Shown here: positions 7,327-18,221 of the stretch, in pieces
Numbering within the stretch: position 1 is the first letter of the stretch
How the letters are laid out: every line of letters begins with the position of its first letter
Assembly: GCF_011762195.1 (NCBI RefSeq)
Contig: NZ_JAASQK010000013.1
Span: forward strand, 1-42,525
DNA length: 42,525 bases
Reading direction: 5' to 3'
Origin: Sphingomonas oligoaromativorans
GTDB taxonomy: Bacteria > Pseudomonadota > Alphaproteobacteria > Sphingomonadales > Sphingomonadaceae
Position numbers and translations under genes: made by a program
Notes under the pieces: generated by a model
What the model was told of the DNA's origin: nothing
The model's input: only the letters and a program-made list of their open reading frames with translations
Databases searched by the model: none

Positions 7327-8187
7327 ATGCAGGTCAGCGAAGATCAGCTCAAGGCGTGGATGACAGGTGGCCTCGACGGTGACGCCGGGGCGCACGAGGC
7401 GTTGTTGCGGGCTCTGCTTCCGCTGCTGCGCAGCTTCTATCGCCGACGACTGCGCGGAGCCGACGATGATGTCGAGGATCTAGTGCAGGAAACGCTCATT
7501 TCCATTCACACGCGCAGAGCGAGCTATGATCGTGACCGGCCCTTCACGGCCTGGTTCTACGCGATCGCGCGTTATCGCCTGATCGATCATCTCCGCCGTC
7601 GCCGTGCCTCGGTGCCGATCGAGGACGTTGAAGCGATCCTCGTCGCCGAGGGCTTCGAGGAGGCGGCTTCAGCGCGCATGGATGTCGACGCGCTTCTGTC
7701 GACCCTGTCGCCCAAGCAGGCCCGAGCGATCCGCGACACGCATGTCGACGGTCTCAGCATTGCCGAAGCCGCAGAGAAAGCCGGCACCGGGGAATCCGAC
7801 GTGAAGGTCTCGGTCCATCGAGGCCTCAAGGCTCTCGCCGCCCGGCTGAAGGGGACCGGCCATGAACACCGATCAGTTCATCAGCTCGCTGACCAGAGAC
7901 GTCCGCCGCGTGCCGCGCCGAGCTCTCGCGCAACGGATCGGCGGGGGGATAGCGGGCGGAGCCGTGGTCACGCTCGTGCTCGTCACGGTACTTCTGGGTG
8001 TCCGGCCCGATCTCCACGTCGCGATGCACGGCTTCGCGTTCTGGATGAAGTGGACCTACACGATCTCGCTTGGGGTCGGCGCGGTCTTCGCGGTCGCGAG
8101 ACCGTCGCGACCGACGCCATCGTCGCTGCGCGGTGCATGGCTGCTGGCCGTCCCGGTCCTGCTGCTCGCCGGCATCGGCATCGGTGA
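7327..8187 (+). CDS. ECF RNA polymerase sigma factor (SigF-like), reading frame extended into nrsF
   Basis: Residues 1-178 form a normal small sigma-70 factor: region 2 ([16 protein letters not shown], then [21 protein letters not shown]) and region 4 ([19 protein letters not shown] through [15 protein letters not shown]). The open frame then continues for about 108 Arg/Ala/Pro-rich residues that lie out of frame over the nrsF gene and look non-native. One extra G in the run GGGG at 7851-7854 would end the protein as LKGDRP with a TGA overlapping the nrsF ATG, the usual arrangement. So this is either a one-base deletion or an unusual extension. GGGAG precedes the ATG. With NrsF it should form a metal-stress signalling pair. 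Confidence 0.8.
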   Translation: MQVSEDQLKAWMTGGLDGDAGAHEALLRALLPLLRSFYRRRLRGADDDVEDLVQETLISIHTRRASYDRDRPFTAWFYAIARYRLIDHLRRRRASVPIEDVEAILVAEGFEEAASARMDVDALLSTLSPKQARAIRDTHVDGLSIAEAAEKAGTGESDVKVSVHRGLKALAARLKGTGHEHRSVHQLADQRRPPRAAPSSRATDRRGDSGRSRGHARARHGTSGCPARSPRRDARLRVLDEVDLHDLAWGRRGLRGRETVATDAIVAARCMAAGRPGPAARRHRHR

Positions 8188-8503
8188 ACTCGCGACCACA
8201 CCCTACAAAGACTGGCTCGCCATGTGGCTGGGGCAGAGCTGGAAGGTCTGTCCGTGGCTGGTGCTCAGCCTTTCAATGCCGATCTTCGTGGGCCTGCTCT
8301 GGTCGTTCCGCCGCATGGCGCCGACCCGCTTGCGCGCCGCCGGTGCCGCGGCGGGCCTCGCCGCCGGCGCGTGGGCAGCGACCATCTATTGCCTGCACTG
8401 TCCGGAGGTTTCCGCGATCTTCGTGCTGACCTGGTATAGCCTCGGCATCCTACTTGCGGCCGGCATCGGAGCCTTGGTCGGTCCCAGACTTCTCCGCTGG
8501 TGA
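7862..8503 (+). CDS. nrsF: NrsF-type membrane anti-sigma factor (DUF1109)
   Basis: A 213-residue protein with an N-terminal cytoplasmic stretch ([19 protein letters not shown]) and about six membrane helices, matching DUF1109/NrsF. In Caulobacter NrsF holds SigF at the membrane and releases it on chromate or cadmium stress, with cysteines needed for the response. Here periplasm-side or membrane cysteines appear in WKVCPWLVLS and IYCLHCPEVS, consistent with a thiol/metal sensor. It overlaps the end of the sigma gene and shares its promoter. Confidence 0.9.
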   Translation: MNTDQFISSLTRDVRRVPRRALAQRIGGGIAGGAVVTLVLVTVLLGVRPDLHVAMHGFAFWMKWTYTISLGVGAVFAVARPSRPTPSSLRGAWLLAVPVLLLAGIGIGELATTPYKDWLAMWLGQSWKVCPWLVLSLSMPIFVGLLWSFRRMAPTRLRAAGAAAGLAAGAWAATIYCLHCPEVSAIFVLTWYSLGILLAAGIGALVGPRLLRW

Positions 8504-8507
8504 TCCT

Positions 8508-8533
8508 GTAACCGTCCCTGGACGCGCTGCGTA
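8508..8533 (+). promoter_or_regulatory. ECF (SigF-like) promoter of bufA2-bufB-bufC
   Basis: GTAACC (8508-8513), 16-nt spacer, CGTA (8530-8533) followed by GGGGG. It begins 4 nt after the nrsF stop and gives a short leader before bufA2. Confidence 0.75.
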
Positions 8534-8562
8534 GGGGGAGCGCCATTCCGGCATACCAGGAG

Positions 8563-8841
8563 ATGTTTATGACCCCCTCGAAGTCCGCCGTCGGTTTCGC
8601 CGCTGCCGCCGCTCTGATCGCCATGTCGGGCGCCACCGTCAGCAGCCCCGTTTTCGCCAAGAGCGGCGCCTCGAAGATCGTGCCGTGCTACGGCGTGAAC
8701 TCCTGCAAGGGCACCTCGGACTGCAAGTCGGGCAAGCACGACTGCAAGGGCCAGAACGAATGCAAGGGTCAGGGTTTCAAGGATCTGACCGCCAAGGCGT
8801 GCACCGCCCAGCACGGCAGCCTGACCGCGCCGGCCAACTGA
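8563..8841 (+). CDS. bufA2: BufA2-type bufferin precursor
   Basis: A 92-residue exported, Lys/Gly/Cys-rich peptide. A signal peptide ends near SSPVFA; the mature part has six cysteines, four of them in repeated CKG/CKSG units (NSCKG, SDCKSG, HDCKG, NECKG), flanked by VPCYGVN and KACTAQHG. This is the BufA2 pattern of periplasmic bufferin-type metallophores, distinct from the BufA1 pattern at 7 kb. It directly precedes the MNIO gene bufB, its likely modifying enzyme. An alternative ATG lies two codons downstream (MTPSK); either gives the same mature peptide. Confidence 0.88.
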   Translation: MFMTPSKSAVGFAAAAALIAMSGATVSSPVFAKSGASKIVPCYGVNSCKGTSDCKSGKHDCKGQNECKGQGFKDLTAKACTAQHGSLTAPAN

Positions 8842-8850
8842 TCCCGTCCT

Positions 8851-8877
8851 GAGGGCCGGCTCTGCGAGCCGGTCCTC
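8851..8877 (+). other. Strong hairpin between bufA2 and bufB
   Basis: GAGGGCCGGCTC (8851-8862) and GAGCCGGTCCTC (8866-8877) pair in 11 of 12 positions around a TGC loop, 10 nt after the bufA2 stop. Only a C-rich tail and CTT follow, so it is not a canonical terminator; it could partly terminate or protect the bufA2 transcript so the precursor outnumbers its enzymes. Confidence 0.6.
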
Positions 8878-8901
8878 CCCCTTATCGTGCAGGAGCGCAT
8901 C

Positions 8902-9732
8902 ATGCTGACCCAGCACCAGTTCGGCTTAGGCCTGCGCAAGCCACATTACGCCGATTTCCTCGAGAGCGAGACAACCGTGCCGGTCGATTTCGTCGAGGTG
9001 ATTTCCGAGAATTTCATGGTCGAGGGCGGGCGCCCCGTCGACGTCCTGTTTCGCGTTCGCGAACGCCACCCCGTTGCGCTCCATGGCGTGTCCATGTCCG
9101 TTGGATCCGCCGATGGCGTCGATCCGGACTATCTGCGCCGCCTTCGGCGCCTCGCTGATGCGATCAATCCGCTGTTCGTGTCAGACCATCTGAGCTGGTC
9201 GCGGATCGAGGGCTTCAATTCGCACGACCTCCTGCCTGTACCCTACATACAGGAGGCGCTCGATATCGTGAGCGCCAATGTTGCGCGCGCACAGGACGTG
9301 CTCGGCCGACCGATGCTGATCGAGAATCCCTCCAGCTATGTCTCGTTCACGGGCGACATGACCGAATGGGAGTTTCTCGCCGCACTCTGCGCCCGAACCG
9401 GCTGCGGCTTGCTGCTCGACGTCAATAACATCTTCGTCAGCGCGACCAATCACGGTTTCGATGCGATCGCCTACCTCGACGGGATTCCCGCCGAACGTGT
9501 GCGGCAGATCCATCTCGCTGGACACAGTCAGGGGCGCGATCTTCTGATCGATACCCACGACAAGCCAGTGCCGGATTCGGTCTGGTCGCTCTACGCCGCG
9601 GCGCTTGCTCGCCTCGGCCCGGTCGCGACGATGATTGAACGGGATGACGATATTCCGCCGCTCGCCGATCTACTCGCCGAGTTGGATGTCGCACGGCGCA
9701 TTGCAGTCGATGAAAAGAGGCTGGCGGCATGA
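8902..9732 (+). CDS. bufB: BufB, MNIO-family (DUF692) bufferin-modifying enzyme
   Basis: A 276-residue TIM-barrel protein of the multinuclear non-heme iron oxidase family (DUF692). Candidate metal-ligand segments are in order: LHGVSMSVGS, FVSDHLSWS, IENPSSY, LLDVNNIFVSATNHGFD, IHLAGHSQG, DTHD and MIERDDDIPP. MNIO enzymes oxidise peptide cysteines, in bufferins to copper-binding heterocycles. The ATG at 8902 is chosen because AGGAG (8891-8895) sits 6 nt upstream; a GTG at 8887 is in frame but contains that site. The stop overlaps bufC (ATGA). Confidence 0.92.
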   Translation: MLTQHQFGLGLRKPHYADFLESETTVPVDFVEVISENFMVEGGRPVDVLFRVRERHPVALHGVSMSVGSADGVDPDYLRRLRRLADAINPLFVSDHLSWSRIEGFNSHDLLPVPYIQEALDIVSANVARAQDVLGRPMLIENPSSYVSFTGDMTEWEFLAALCARTGCGLLLDVNNIFVSATNHGFDAIAYLDGIPAERVRQIHLAGHSQGRDLLIDTHDKPVPDSVWSLYAAALARLGPVATMIERDDDIPPLADLLAELDVARRIAVDEKRLAA

Positions 9733-10541
9733 GCCTGCTCGCCCTTCAGCGCGACTTTCGTCAGTGGCTCGACACAGAATCTGCCGAAGCCGCAGCGCGG
9801 ATCGGCGACCAGGCAACTCCGGGTCTCTCGGTTTACCTCAACAACTATCGCAGCGCGCTGATGGCGTGCCTTGCCGAAAGCTTTGGTTCGGTAAAAGCCT
9901 GGATCGGCGACGATGCTTTCGAAAGTGCGGCTGCGGCGCACATCGAAAGGCAGCCGCCCTGTAGCTGGACGCTCGACGACTATGCGTTGGAATTTCCAGA
10001 GACGCTCGACGCCATCTATGTGGCTGATCCGGAGATTGCCGAGCTTGCGCGTCTTGAGCGAGAGCTTGGCCGCATCTTCGTTGGCAAGGATGCCGAGCCG
10101 CTCGATGTGGCGACCCTCGCCGACATCGATTGGGAAGCAGCCACAATCGATTTCGTGCCCACGCTGACAATGATCGAGGTGACTACGAACGCCGCCTCGA
10201 TCTGGTCGAGCCTCGCCGAGGATAAACGGCCGCCCGTCGCCGAAATGCTGCCTCGCCCCGCCTCCGTCGCTATTTGGCGCGTCGCCTTCATGCCGACTTT
10301 TCGGACGATCGAGGACGACGAACGGAAGGCCATAGAGGCGTTGGCTGGGGGGGCGACATTCAGTGCTTTGTGCGCGACGTTCGTCGGGGAGCATGGCGAA
10401 ACGGAGGGACTGGCGCTCGCCGGGAGGCTGCTGAGCCAATGGATCGCGGATGGTCTTGTCGCGCGCATCCGGGATCAGAGCGTTCAGCCGGACAACTTAG
10501 CGGCGCGCATCTGCAAAAACGATTATCGGGTGGCTGAATGA
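9729..10541 (+). CDS. bufC: BufC, DUF2063 partner of the MNIO enzyme
   Basis: A 270-residue protein. The N-terminal DUF2063 domain opens LALQRDFRQWL and continues GLSVYLNNYRSALMACLAESF, the family signature; the C-terminal half contains a small winged-helix-like region (ATFSALCATFVGEHGE to LLSQWIADGLV). DUF2063 proteins bind the precursor peptide and deliver it to the MNIO oxidase. The ATGA overlap with bufB implies production in equal amounts. The next gene is convergent. Confidence 0.88.
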   Translation: MSLLALQRDFRQWLDTESAEAAARIGDQATPGLSVYLNNYRSALMACLAESFGSVKAWIGDDAFESAAAAHIERQPPCSWTLDDYALEFPETLDAIYVADPEIAELARLERELGRIFVGKDAEPLDVATLADIDWEAATIDFVPTLTMIEVTTNAASIWSSLAEDKRPPVAEMLPRPASVAIWRVAFMPTFRTIEDDERKAIEALAGGATFSALCATFVGEHGETEGLALAGRLLSQWIADGLVARIRDQSVQPDNLAARICKNDYRVAE

Positions 10542-10753
10542 TCGACATGGGCGGCGCAAAGCCGACCAGTTTGTTTGCGCGACCGGAATGGCAGGTTTCA
10601 GCAAGAGCCGCCGCTCACTTCAACGAAGCTGAACGTCTTAAGCTGGTCGACCGCTGCCGGAAGCGATCGCCGGATCTTCAGGCTTCCAGGTCGGACCGCT
10701 TTTGGAGGCGTGTGGTGGCAAAACGGGCGCCTTCTCAACGAGGGCGCTGCACA
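10542..10753. other. Convergent intergenic region, bufC / lysR
   Basis: About 210 nt separate the two convergent genes. Only a weak 5-bp stem (GCGCC / GGCGC near 10737-10752) was seen, without a T-run on either strand. An open frame from 10538 has no recognisable protein character. Confidence 0.4.
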
Positions 10754-11650
10754 TTAGGCTTGCGAAATGGGCAGACCAGCGAGCAGCGAAGTGTAGGTCG
10801 CGAGTCTGCGGGACACGAACTCCGTGAACAGCCGTACGCGTGCTGTCTTGCGCGTCTCCCCTTGGGTGAGGAGCCAGAGCGTACCGTACATGTGCAGATC
10901 CGTGCCCGGCACCCTGGCCAGCCCAGGGTCGGTATCGCCGACGAAGCAAGGTAGCGTTCCGATGCCGAGCCCTTGCCGTATGGCGACGATCTGTGCTGCG
11001 GCATCGGTCGTCCTGAAGGGCACCGACATGGTGCGAACCCCGCCCTCCGACGCCCAATCCGGAATGCCGTGCATGCTGATGACGATCCACCGCATGGGAT
11101 CCGCCGCGCCGGCGCGCCACGCTTCCAGTCGATCCCGGGACATGTAGACGCCGCCGAACACATCCGGTCCTTTCAGCCCGTGAAGATTGAGCGGCAGCGT
11201 CTTGCGCTCATAGACGACGCGGATTGCAACGTCGGCGTCTCGATTGGTGAGGTTTGCCAGCTCGCCGGATGTCAAGATGTCCATTTCGATGTCGGGATGC
11301 AGCCGCGCAAAATCGGCGAAGTCGGGGACGAGCAGATGTGTCGCGAGTATCGGTGTCAGGGTGACCCGCAGAAGACCGCGCACGCTCTGGTCGCGCCCGA
11401 GCACACGCGCCTCCAGCTGGTTGGATGACGCTTCCATCTGCTTGGCGAGTTCGACGACGTCCTCGCCGGCGTCCGTCAAGCGATAGCCTGACGGCAGCTT
11501 TTCGAACATCTGCGCCCCGAGGCGCTCTTCAAGCTGGGCGATGCGGCGCAGGACAGTCGCGTGATTTACCCCAAGGTGCTTGGCGGCAGCCCGCACCGAC
11601 CCCTCGCGCGCGGCGGAAAGGAAGTAGCGTACATCATCCCAGTCGATCAT
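10754..11650 (-). CDS. LysR-family transcriptional regulator
   Basis: A 298-residue LysR regulator. The N-terminal winged helix is complete (WDDVRYFLSAAREGSVRAAAKHLGVNHATVLRRIAQLEERLG, about residues 4-46), followed by the linker helix and a substrate-binding domain (LRVTLTPILATHLLVPDFADF onward, and IRQGLGIGTLPCFVGD). It is of the subgroup often annotated as regulators of small oxidoreductase operons. It is divergent from the SDR-SDR-NTF2-methyltransferase cluster, with about 225 nt between starts, and probably controls it. The ligand is unknown. Confidence 0.9.
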   Translation of the reverse strand: MIDWDDVRYFLSAAREGSVRAAAKHLGVNHATVLRRIAQLEERLGAQMFEKLPSGYRLTDAGEDVVELAKQMEASSNQLEARVLGRDQSVRGLLRVTLTPILATHLLVPDFADFARLHPDIEMDILTSGELANLTNRDADVAIRVVYERKTLPLNLHGLKGPDVFGGVYMSRDRLEAWRAGAADPMRWIVISMHGIPDWASEGGVRTMSVPFRTTDAAAQIVAIRQGLGIGTLPCFVGDTDPGLARVPGTDLHMYGTLWLLTQGETRKTARVRLFTEFVSRRLATYTSLLAGLPISQA

Positions 11651-11876
11651 GGTGCATTCCTGCGCCGCGAGGCGTGAGCTTCACACCCATAAAATAGCAT
11701 TTCGAGCGTCCATATACAGGATCGCCGCCAAGTTCGATGCTCGACCGGATCATTTTCGCACCGCCGATGTGCGTATCTCCGCACTCGCCGCCTGAGGTCG
11801 GTGGACCCATGTTGAGGCTGTCCGGGGCCCCCCGCACAACCCGATATCAGAAACATCGAGACGAGAGATGCGCGAT

Positions 11877-12611
11877 ATGACGAGATTGAATGGAAAGACC
11901 GCGGTTATCACCGGCGGAGCGAGCGGCATCGGCCTGGCTGCTGCAAGGCGTTTCATCGAGGAGGGCGCGTTCGTCTTCATCTTCGGCCGCCGGCAGGACG
12001 CCCTTGACGCTGCCGTAGCCGAGCTTGGATCGAATGCCTGCGCGATAAAGGGCTCGGTCTCGGACGAGGCCGACCTCGACCGGCTATACGCGGTGGTGAA
12101 GGCCGGGCGCGGAACGCTCGATATCGTTTTCGCCAATGCCGGGGCGGGAAGTCCGCTTCCGCTGGGCCAGATCACCGCCGACCACATTGACGAGACATTC
12201 GACACCAACGTGAAAGGCACGATCTTCACAGTCCAGAAGGCGCTGCCGCTGATGGGCGACGGCGGCTCGATCATCCTTACCGGATCGAGCGCCGGCACCA
12301 CCGGTGCGCCGGGCTTTACCGCCTATAGCGCGAGCAAGGCCGCCGTCCGCAACCTCGCCCGGACCTGGGCTGAGGACCTGAAGGGCACCGGCATCCGCGT
12401 CAATGTCCTGTCGCCCGGGGCAACCGCGACCGAACTCGCCAAGGAGGCTCTCGGCGAGGAGGGACAGAAGGCTTACGGCGCGATGACGCCGCTCCAGCGC
12501 ATGGCCGATCCTTCGGAGATCGGTGCGGCGGCCGCCTTCCTCGCGTCGTCCGACAGCAGCTTCATGACCGCAAGCGAGGTCGCTGTCGACGGCGGCTTGG
12601 CTCAACTCTGA
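11877..12611 (+). CDS. SDR family oxidoreductase
   Basis: A 244-residue classical SDR. TGGASGIG is the cofactor motif near the N-terminus, FANAGAG replaces the usual NNAG, and the active site has LTGSSAG and YSASKAAV. The glycine-rich C-terminus ends VDGGLAQL as in SDRs of the FabG/glucose dehydrogenase group. The start is taken at 11877 (MTRLNGKTAVITGG, family-like) with GAGAG 9 nt upstream; ATG 11868 adds three residues and is possible. It is closely similar to the next gene, suggesting a tandem duplication. Confidence 0.88.
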   Translation: MTRLNGKTAVITGGASGIGLAAARRFIEEGAFVFIFGRRQDALDAAVAELGSNACAIKGSVSDEADLDRLYAVVKAGRGTLDIVFANAGAGSPLPLGQITADHIDETFDTNVKGTIFTVQKALPLMGDGGSIILTGSSAGTTGAPGFTAYSASKAAVRNLARTWAEDLKGTGIRVNVLSPGATATELAKEALGEEGQKAYGAMTPLQRMADPSEIGAAAAFLASSDSSFMTASEVAVDGGLAQL

Positions 12612-12663
12612 CCCTGGCGCGGTCGCTGCGCACCGAACCACACACATCAAAGGATCAAACGCC

Positions 12664-13416
12664 ATGAAAATGCTGGAAGGCAAGATTGCCGTCATCACGG
12701 GCGGAAGCAGCGGGATCGGATTGGCAACTGCCAAGCGCTTCGTCGAAGAAGGCGCGCACGTCGTGATCACCGGACGACGGGAAAAGGAATTGGTGAACGC
12801 CGCAGCCGCCATCGGAGAAAACGTCACTACAGTCGTAGGCGACGTTTCCCGGCTGGACGATCTGGACCGGCTCTATGCCGTCGTGAAGGCGAAACACGGC
12901 CATATCGACGTTCTCTTCGCGAATGCCGGCGCGGGAACGGTCGCGCCGCTCGAGGCGGCGTCCGAGGCCCATTTCGATCAGACGTTCGACGTGAACGTGA
13001 AAGGGCTGTTCTTCACGGTCCAGAAGGCGCTCCCGCTCTTCAAGGACGGCGGATCGATTATCCTAACCTCGTCGGTCTCCAACATCATGGGATTGCCAGC
13101 CTTCAGTGCCTATGCCGCGAGCAAGGCTGCGGTGCGAAGCTTCGCGCGCGCCTGGACGCTGGAACTGAAGGATCGCAACATCCGCGTGAATTCGATGAGC
13201 CCCGGGCCCATCGACACACCGGCCCTGGCGACGACGACGGGCCTCACGCCCGAGCAGGCCGAGCAGGCGGCTGCCCAGTTCGCTTCGCAGATCCCGATGG
13301 GTCGTAGGGGTGAGCCGGAGGAAATCGCGGCTGCCGTCACCTTCCTGGCGTCCGATGAGAGCTCCTTCATCACCGGGGTTGATCTCGCGGTCGATGGCGG
13401 CATGGCCCAGGTCTGA
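12664..13416 (+). CDS. SDR family oxidoreductase (tandem paralogue)
   Basis: A 250-residue SDR, similar to its neighbour throughout: TGGSSGIG cofactor motif, DRLYAVVKAKHG, FANAGAGTVAPLE, VNVKGLFFTVQKALPL, SSVSNIMG with the catalytic serine, and YAASKAAV. It ends VDGGMAQV. AAGGA precedes the ATG. Both SDRs have R-R or R-R-x-K after the second beta strand, suggesting NADPH. Substrate unknown; such SDR pairs under a LysR regulator often handle quinones or carbonyls produced under stress (inference from context only). Confidence 0.9.
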   Translation: MKMLEGKIAVITGGSSGIGLATAKRFVEEGAHVVITGRREKELVNAAAAIGENVTTVVGDVSRLDDLDRLYAVVKAKHGHIDVLFANAGAGTVAPLEAASEAHFDQTFDVNVKGLFFTVQKALPLFKDGGSIILTSSVSNIMGLPAFSAYAASKAAVRSFARAWTLELKDRNIRVNSMSPGPIDTPALATTTGLTPEQAEQAAAQFASQIPMGRRGEPEEIAAAVTFLASDESSFITGVDLAVDGGMAQV

Positions 13417-13445
13417 CCCGGCATCGCAAGGTCGGAGAACTTCCC

Positions 13446-13856
13446 ATGAGCATCGAGAAGAACATCCAGACCGTGAAGGACTTCTTCGCCGCGATCGGCG
13501 ACGGGGACCGGAACAGTCTGGCAGCGCTGGTGACCGAAGACATCGAGTGGATCATCCCGGGCGAGGATTGGCCGCTTGCTGGCACGTATCGCGGGCTCGC
13601 GGGTGTGGCGGATGTCCAGGGTAAGGCGTCCGCGGAGGTGGAGACGACCTATCCAAAGCTGCCGGAATTCATGGCGCAGGGAGACCGTGTGATCGTCGTC
13701 GGCGTCGCGACCGGGAAAATCAAGGCCACGAGCAATCAGTTCAACGACGAATGGGTGTTCGACATGACCGTCCGCGACGGCAGGGTAGCGCGCATCCAGG
13801 AATATATCGACACGCAGGCGCTGGCACGGGCGTCGCGGACGGACAACCAAGCGTAA
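13446..13856 (+). CDS. NTF2-like / SnoaL-like small protein
   Basis: A 136-residue protein of the nuclear transport factor 2-like fold: NIQTVKDFFAAIGDGDRNSLAALVTEDIEWIIPG is the standard helix-strand opening with W at the cavity mouth, and NDEWVFDMTVRDGRVARIQEYIDTQAL is the closing strand pair. Members include ketosteroid-isomerase-like enzymes and non-catalytic binders, so no reaction can be given. It sits 29 nt after the second SDR and 10 nt before the methyltransferase. Confidence 0.85.
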   Translation: MSIEKNIQTVKDFFAAIGDGDRNSLAALVTEDIEWIIPGEDWPLAGTYRGLAGVADVQGKASAEVETTYPKLPEFMAQGDRVIVVGVATGKIKATSNQFNDEWVFDMTVRDGRVARIQEYIDTQALARASRTDNQA

Positions 13857-13866
13857 GGAGGTTCCG

Positions 13867-14499
13867 ATGGACGACCAGACCAAGCTTTCAGAACTGACCC
13901 GCTTCGCCCACATCGGTGAGGGCTCGACCGTTATCGACGTCTATCCCGGCGGCGGCGACTGGACGAAGCGCTTCTCTGACATCGTCGGCCCGGAGGGGCG
14001 GGTCTACAGCTTCGTGCCGGCCGAAGTTGCGCACTTCGAGAGCGATCCGTTCGGCAAGATGCAGGCGCTGGCAAAGGAAGCGAGGCGCGGAAATGTCGAG
14101 GCCGTTTCTGCAGACCTCCTGGCGATGCCCGACTTCACGCGGCCGGCAGACGTTGTGTGGCTGCACCTGTTCTACCACGACCTTCACACCCAGCTGATCC
14201 AGGCCAAGGGCGCAACGGCAGCGGCTTTCAACCGCGCGGTCTTCGAACGGCTCAAGGCTGGCGGCGCCTATGTCATCGTCGATCACGCCGCGGCGGACGG
14301 GACCGGCACGAGCGATGCCCAATCGCTGCATCGGATCGACCCTGCCGCTGTCCGTCAGGAAGTGGAGGCGGCCGGTTTCATCCTCGATGCGGAAACATCC
14401 ATCCTCGCGAACGACGGCGATCCGCATTCCGCAAAAGTGTTCGACCCTTCGGTGAAGGGCCACACGGACCGTTTCGCATTTCGGTTTGTGAAGCCCTGA
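13867..14499 (+). CDS. Class I methyltransferase-like protein
   Basis: A 210-residue protein with a Rossmann-like methyltransferase fold: VIDVYPGGGDWTKRFSDIVG stands where motif I (SAM binding) occurs, GRVYSFVPAE follows as strand 2, and VDHAAADG is near motif VI. It belongs with predicted methyltransferases of the COG4798 type found in sphingomonads. A strong AAGGAGG precedes the ATG. Substrate unknown. It is the last gene of the LysR-linked cluster. Confidence 0.8.
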   Translation: MDDQTKLSELTRFAHIGEGSTVIDVYPGGGDWTKRFSDIVGPEGRVYSFVPAEVAHFESDPFGKMQALAKEARRGNVEAVSADLLAMPDFTRPADVVWLHLFYHDLHTQLIQAKGATAAAFNRAVFERLKAGGAYVIVDHAAADGTGTSDAQSLHRIDPAAVRQEVEAAGFILDAETSILANDGDPHSAKVFDPSVKGHTDRFAFRFVKP

Positions 14500-15011
14500 C
14501 GGGACGGCTGAAGTCTACCTTCGGTCGATCGTCCGTCTATCCATCGTCTGCGTCCGGCGAGCGTGACGAAGACGATGGAAAGCGCCGTGGCTGGGATCAT
14601 CAGCGTAGCGGCGCGGCTCAGATTGACCGACCGCTTCTGTCGGAGCCGGACGATCAGCCGAGTGGCGTCGAGCGTCCGGCTCTGGGCGACTGCCGACGCC
14701 GAGCTGCCCATGAGCAAGGCGCCCATTTGTCGCCATTCCCGACCCACTGAGCCGTTCCTGATTCCGGTCAGTCCGGTTGCGAGCGCGCCGATAACTTCGT
14801 TCGTGGTTAGCAATAGCTGCTCGGGGACATTGCGGTCATTCCCGGCTGAACCGCCATATGTCGGCTTCTACCAAGATCGGACGTTTCCCCGCTATGGTCG
14901 TGTGGTCGACACAGTCCCGTTGAGAATTGATCGCAGCCTTGCCGGTTTGACTGCGATCAATTCGAACCAATTTCACGACATGTCAGAAAGTATCGTCCAA
15001 GCGTGGCATCA
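14500..15011. other. Intergenic region between methyltransferase and czcA
   Basis: About 510 nt with no gene I can support. Frames crossing it on either strand lack family character. It contains the long inverted repeat at 14924-14963. The two flanking genes are convergent, so terminators are expected here. Confidence 0.5.
14924..14963. repeat. Perfect 13-bp inverted repeat downstream of czcA
   Basis: GAATTGATCGCAG (14924-14936) and CTGCGATCAATTC (14951-14963) are exact reverse complements around a 14-nt loop. It lies about 50 nt after the czcA stop on the minus strand. There is no T-run, so it may be a factor-assisted terminator, an RNA-stabilising hairpin or a protein-binding site. Confidence 0.6.
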
Positions 15012-18218
<3,207 letters not shown>

Positions 18219-18221
18219 GGC

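Noticed and set aside
10538-10954. Open frame overlapping the bufC stop
   Set aside because: It runs antisense into lysR, has no recognisable domain, and its composition looks like a shadow frame.
14355-14813. Open frame on the minus strand with a hydrophobic stretch
   Set aside because: It overlaps the methyltransferase antisense, and no family or ribosome site was recognised.
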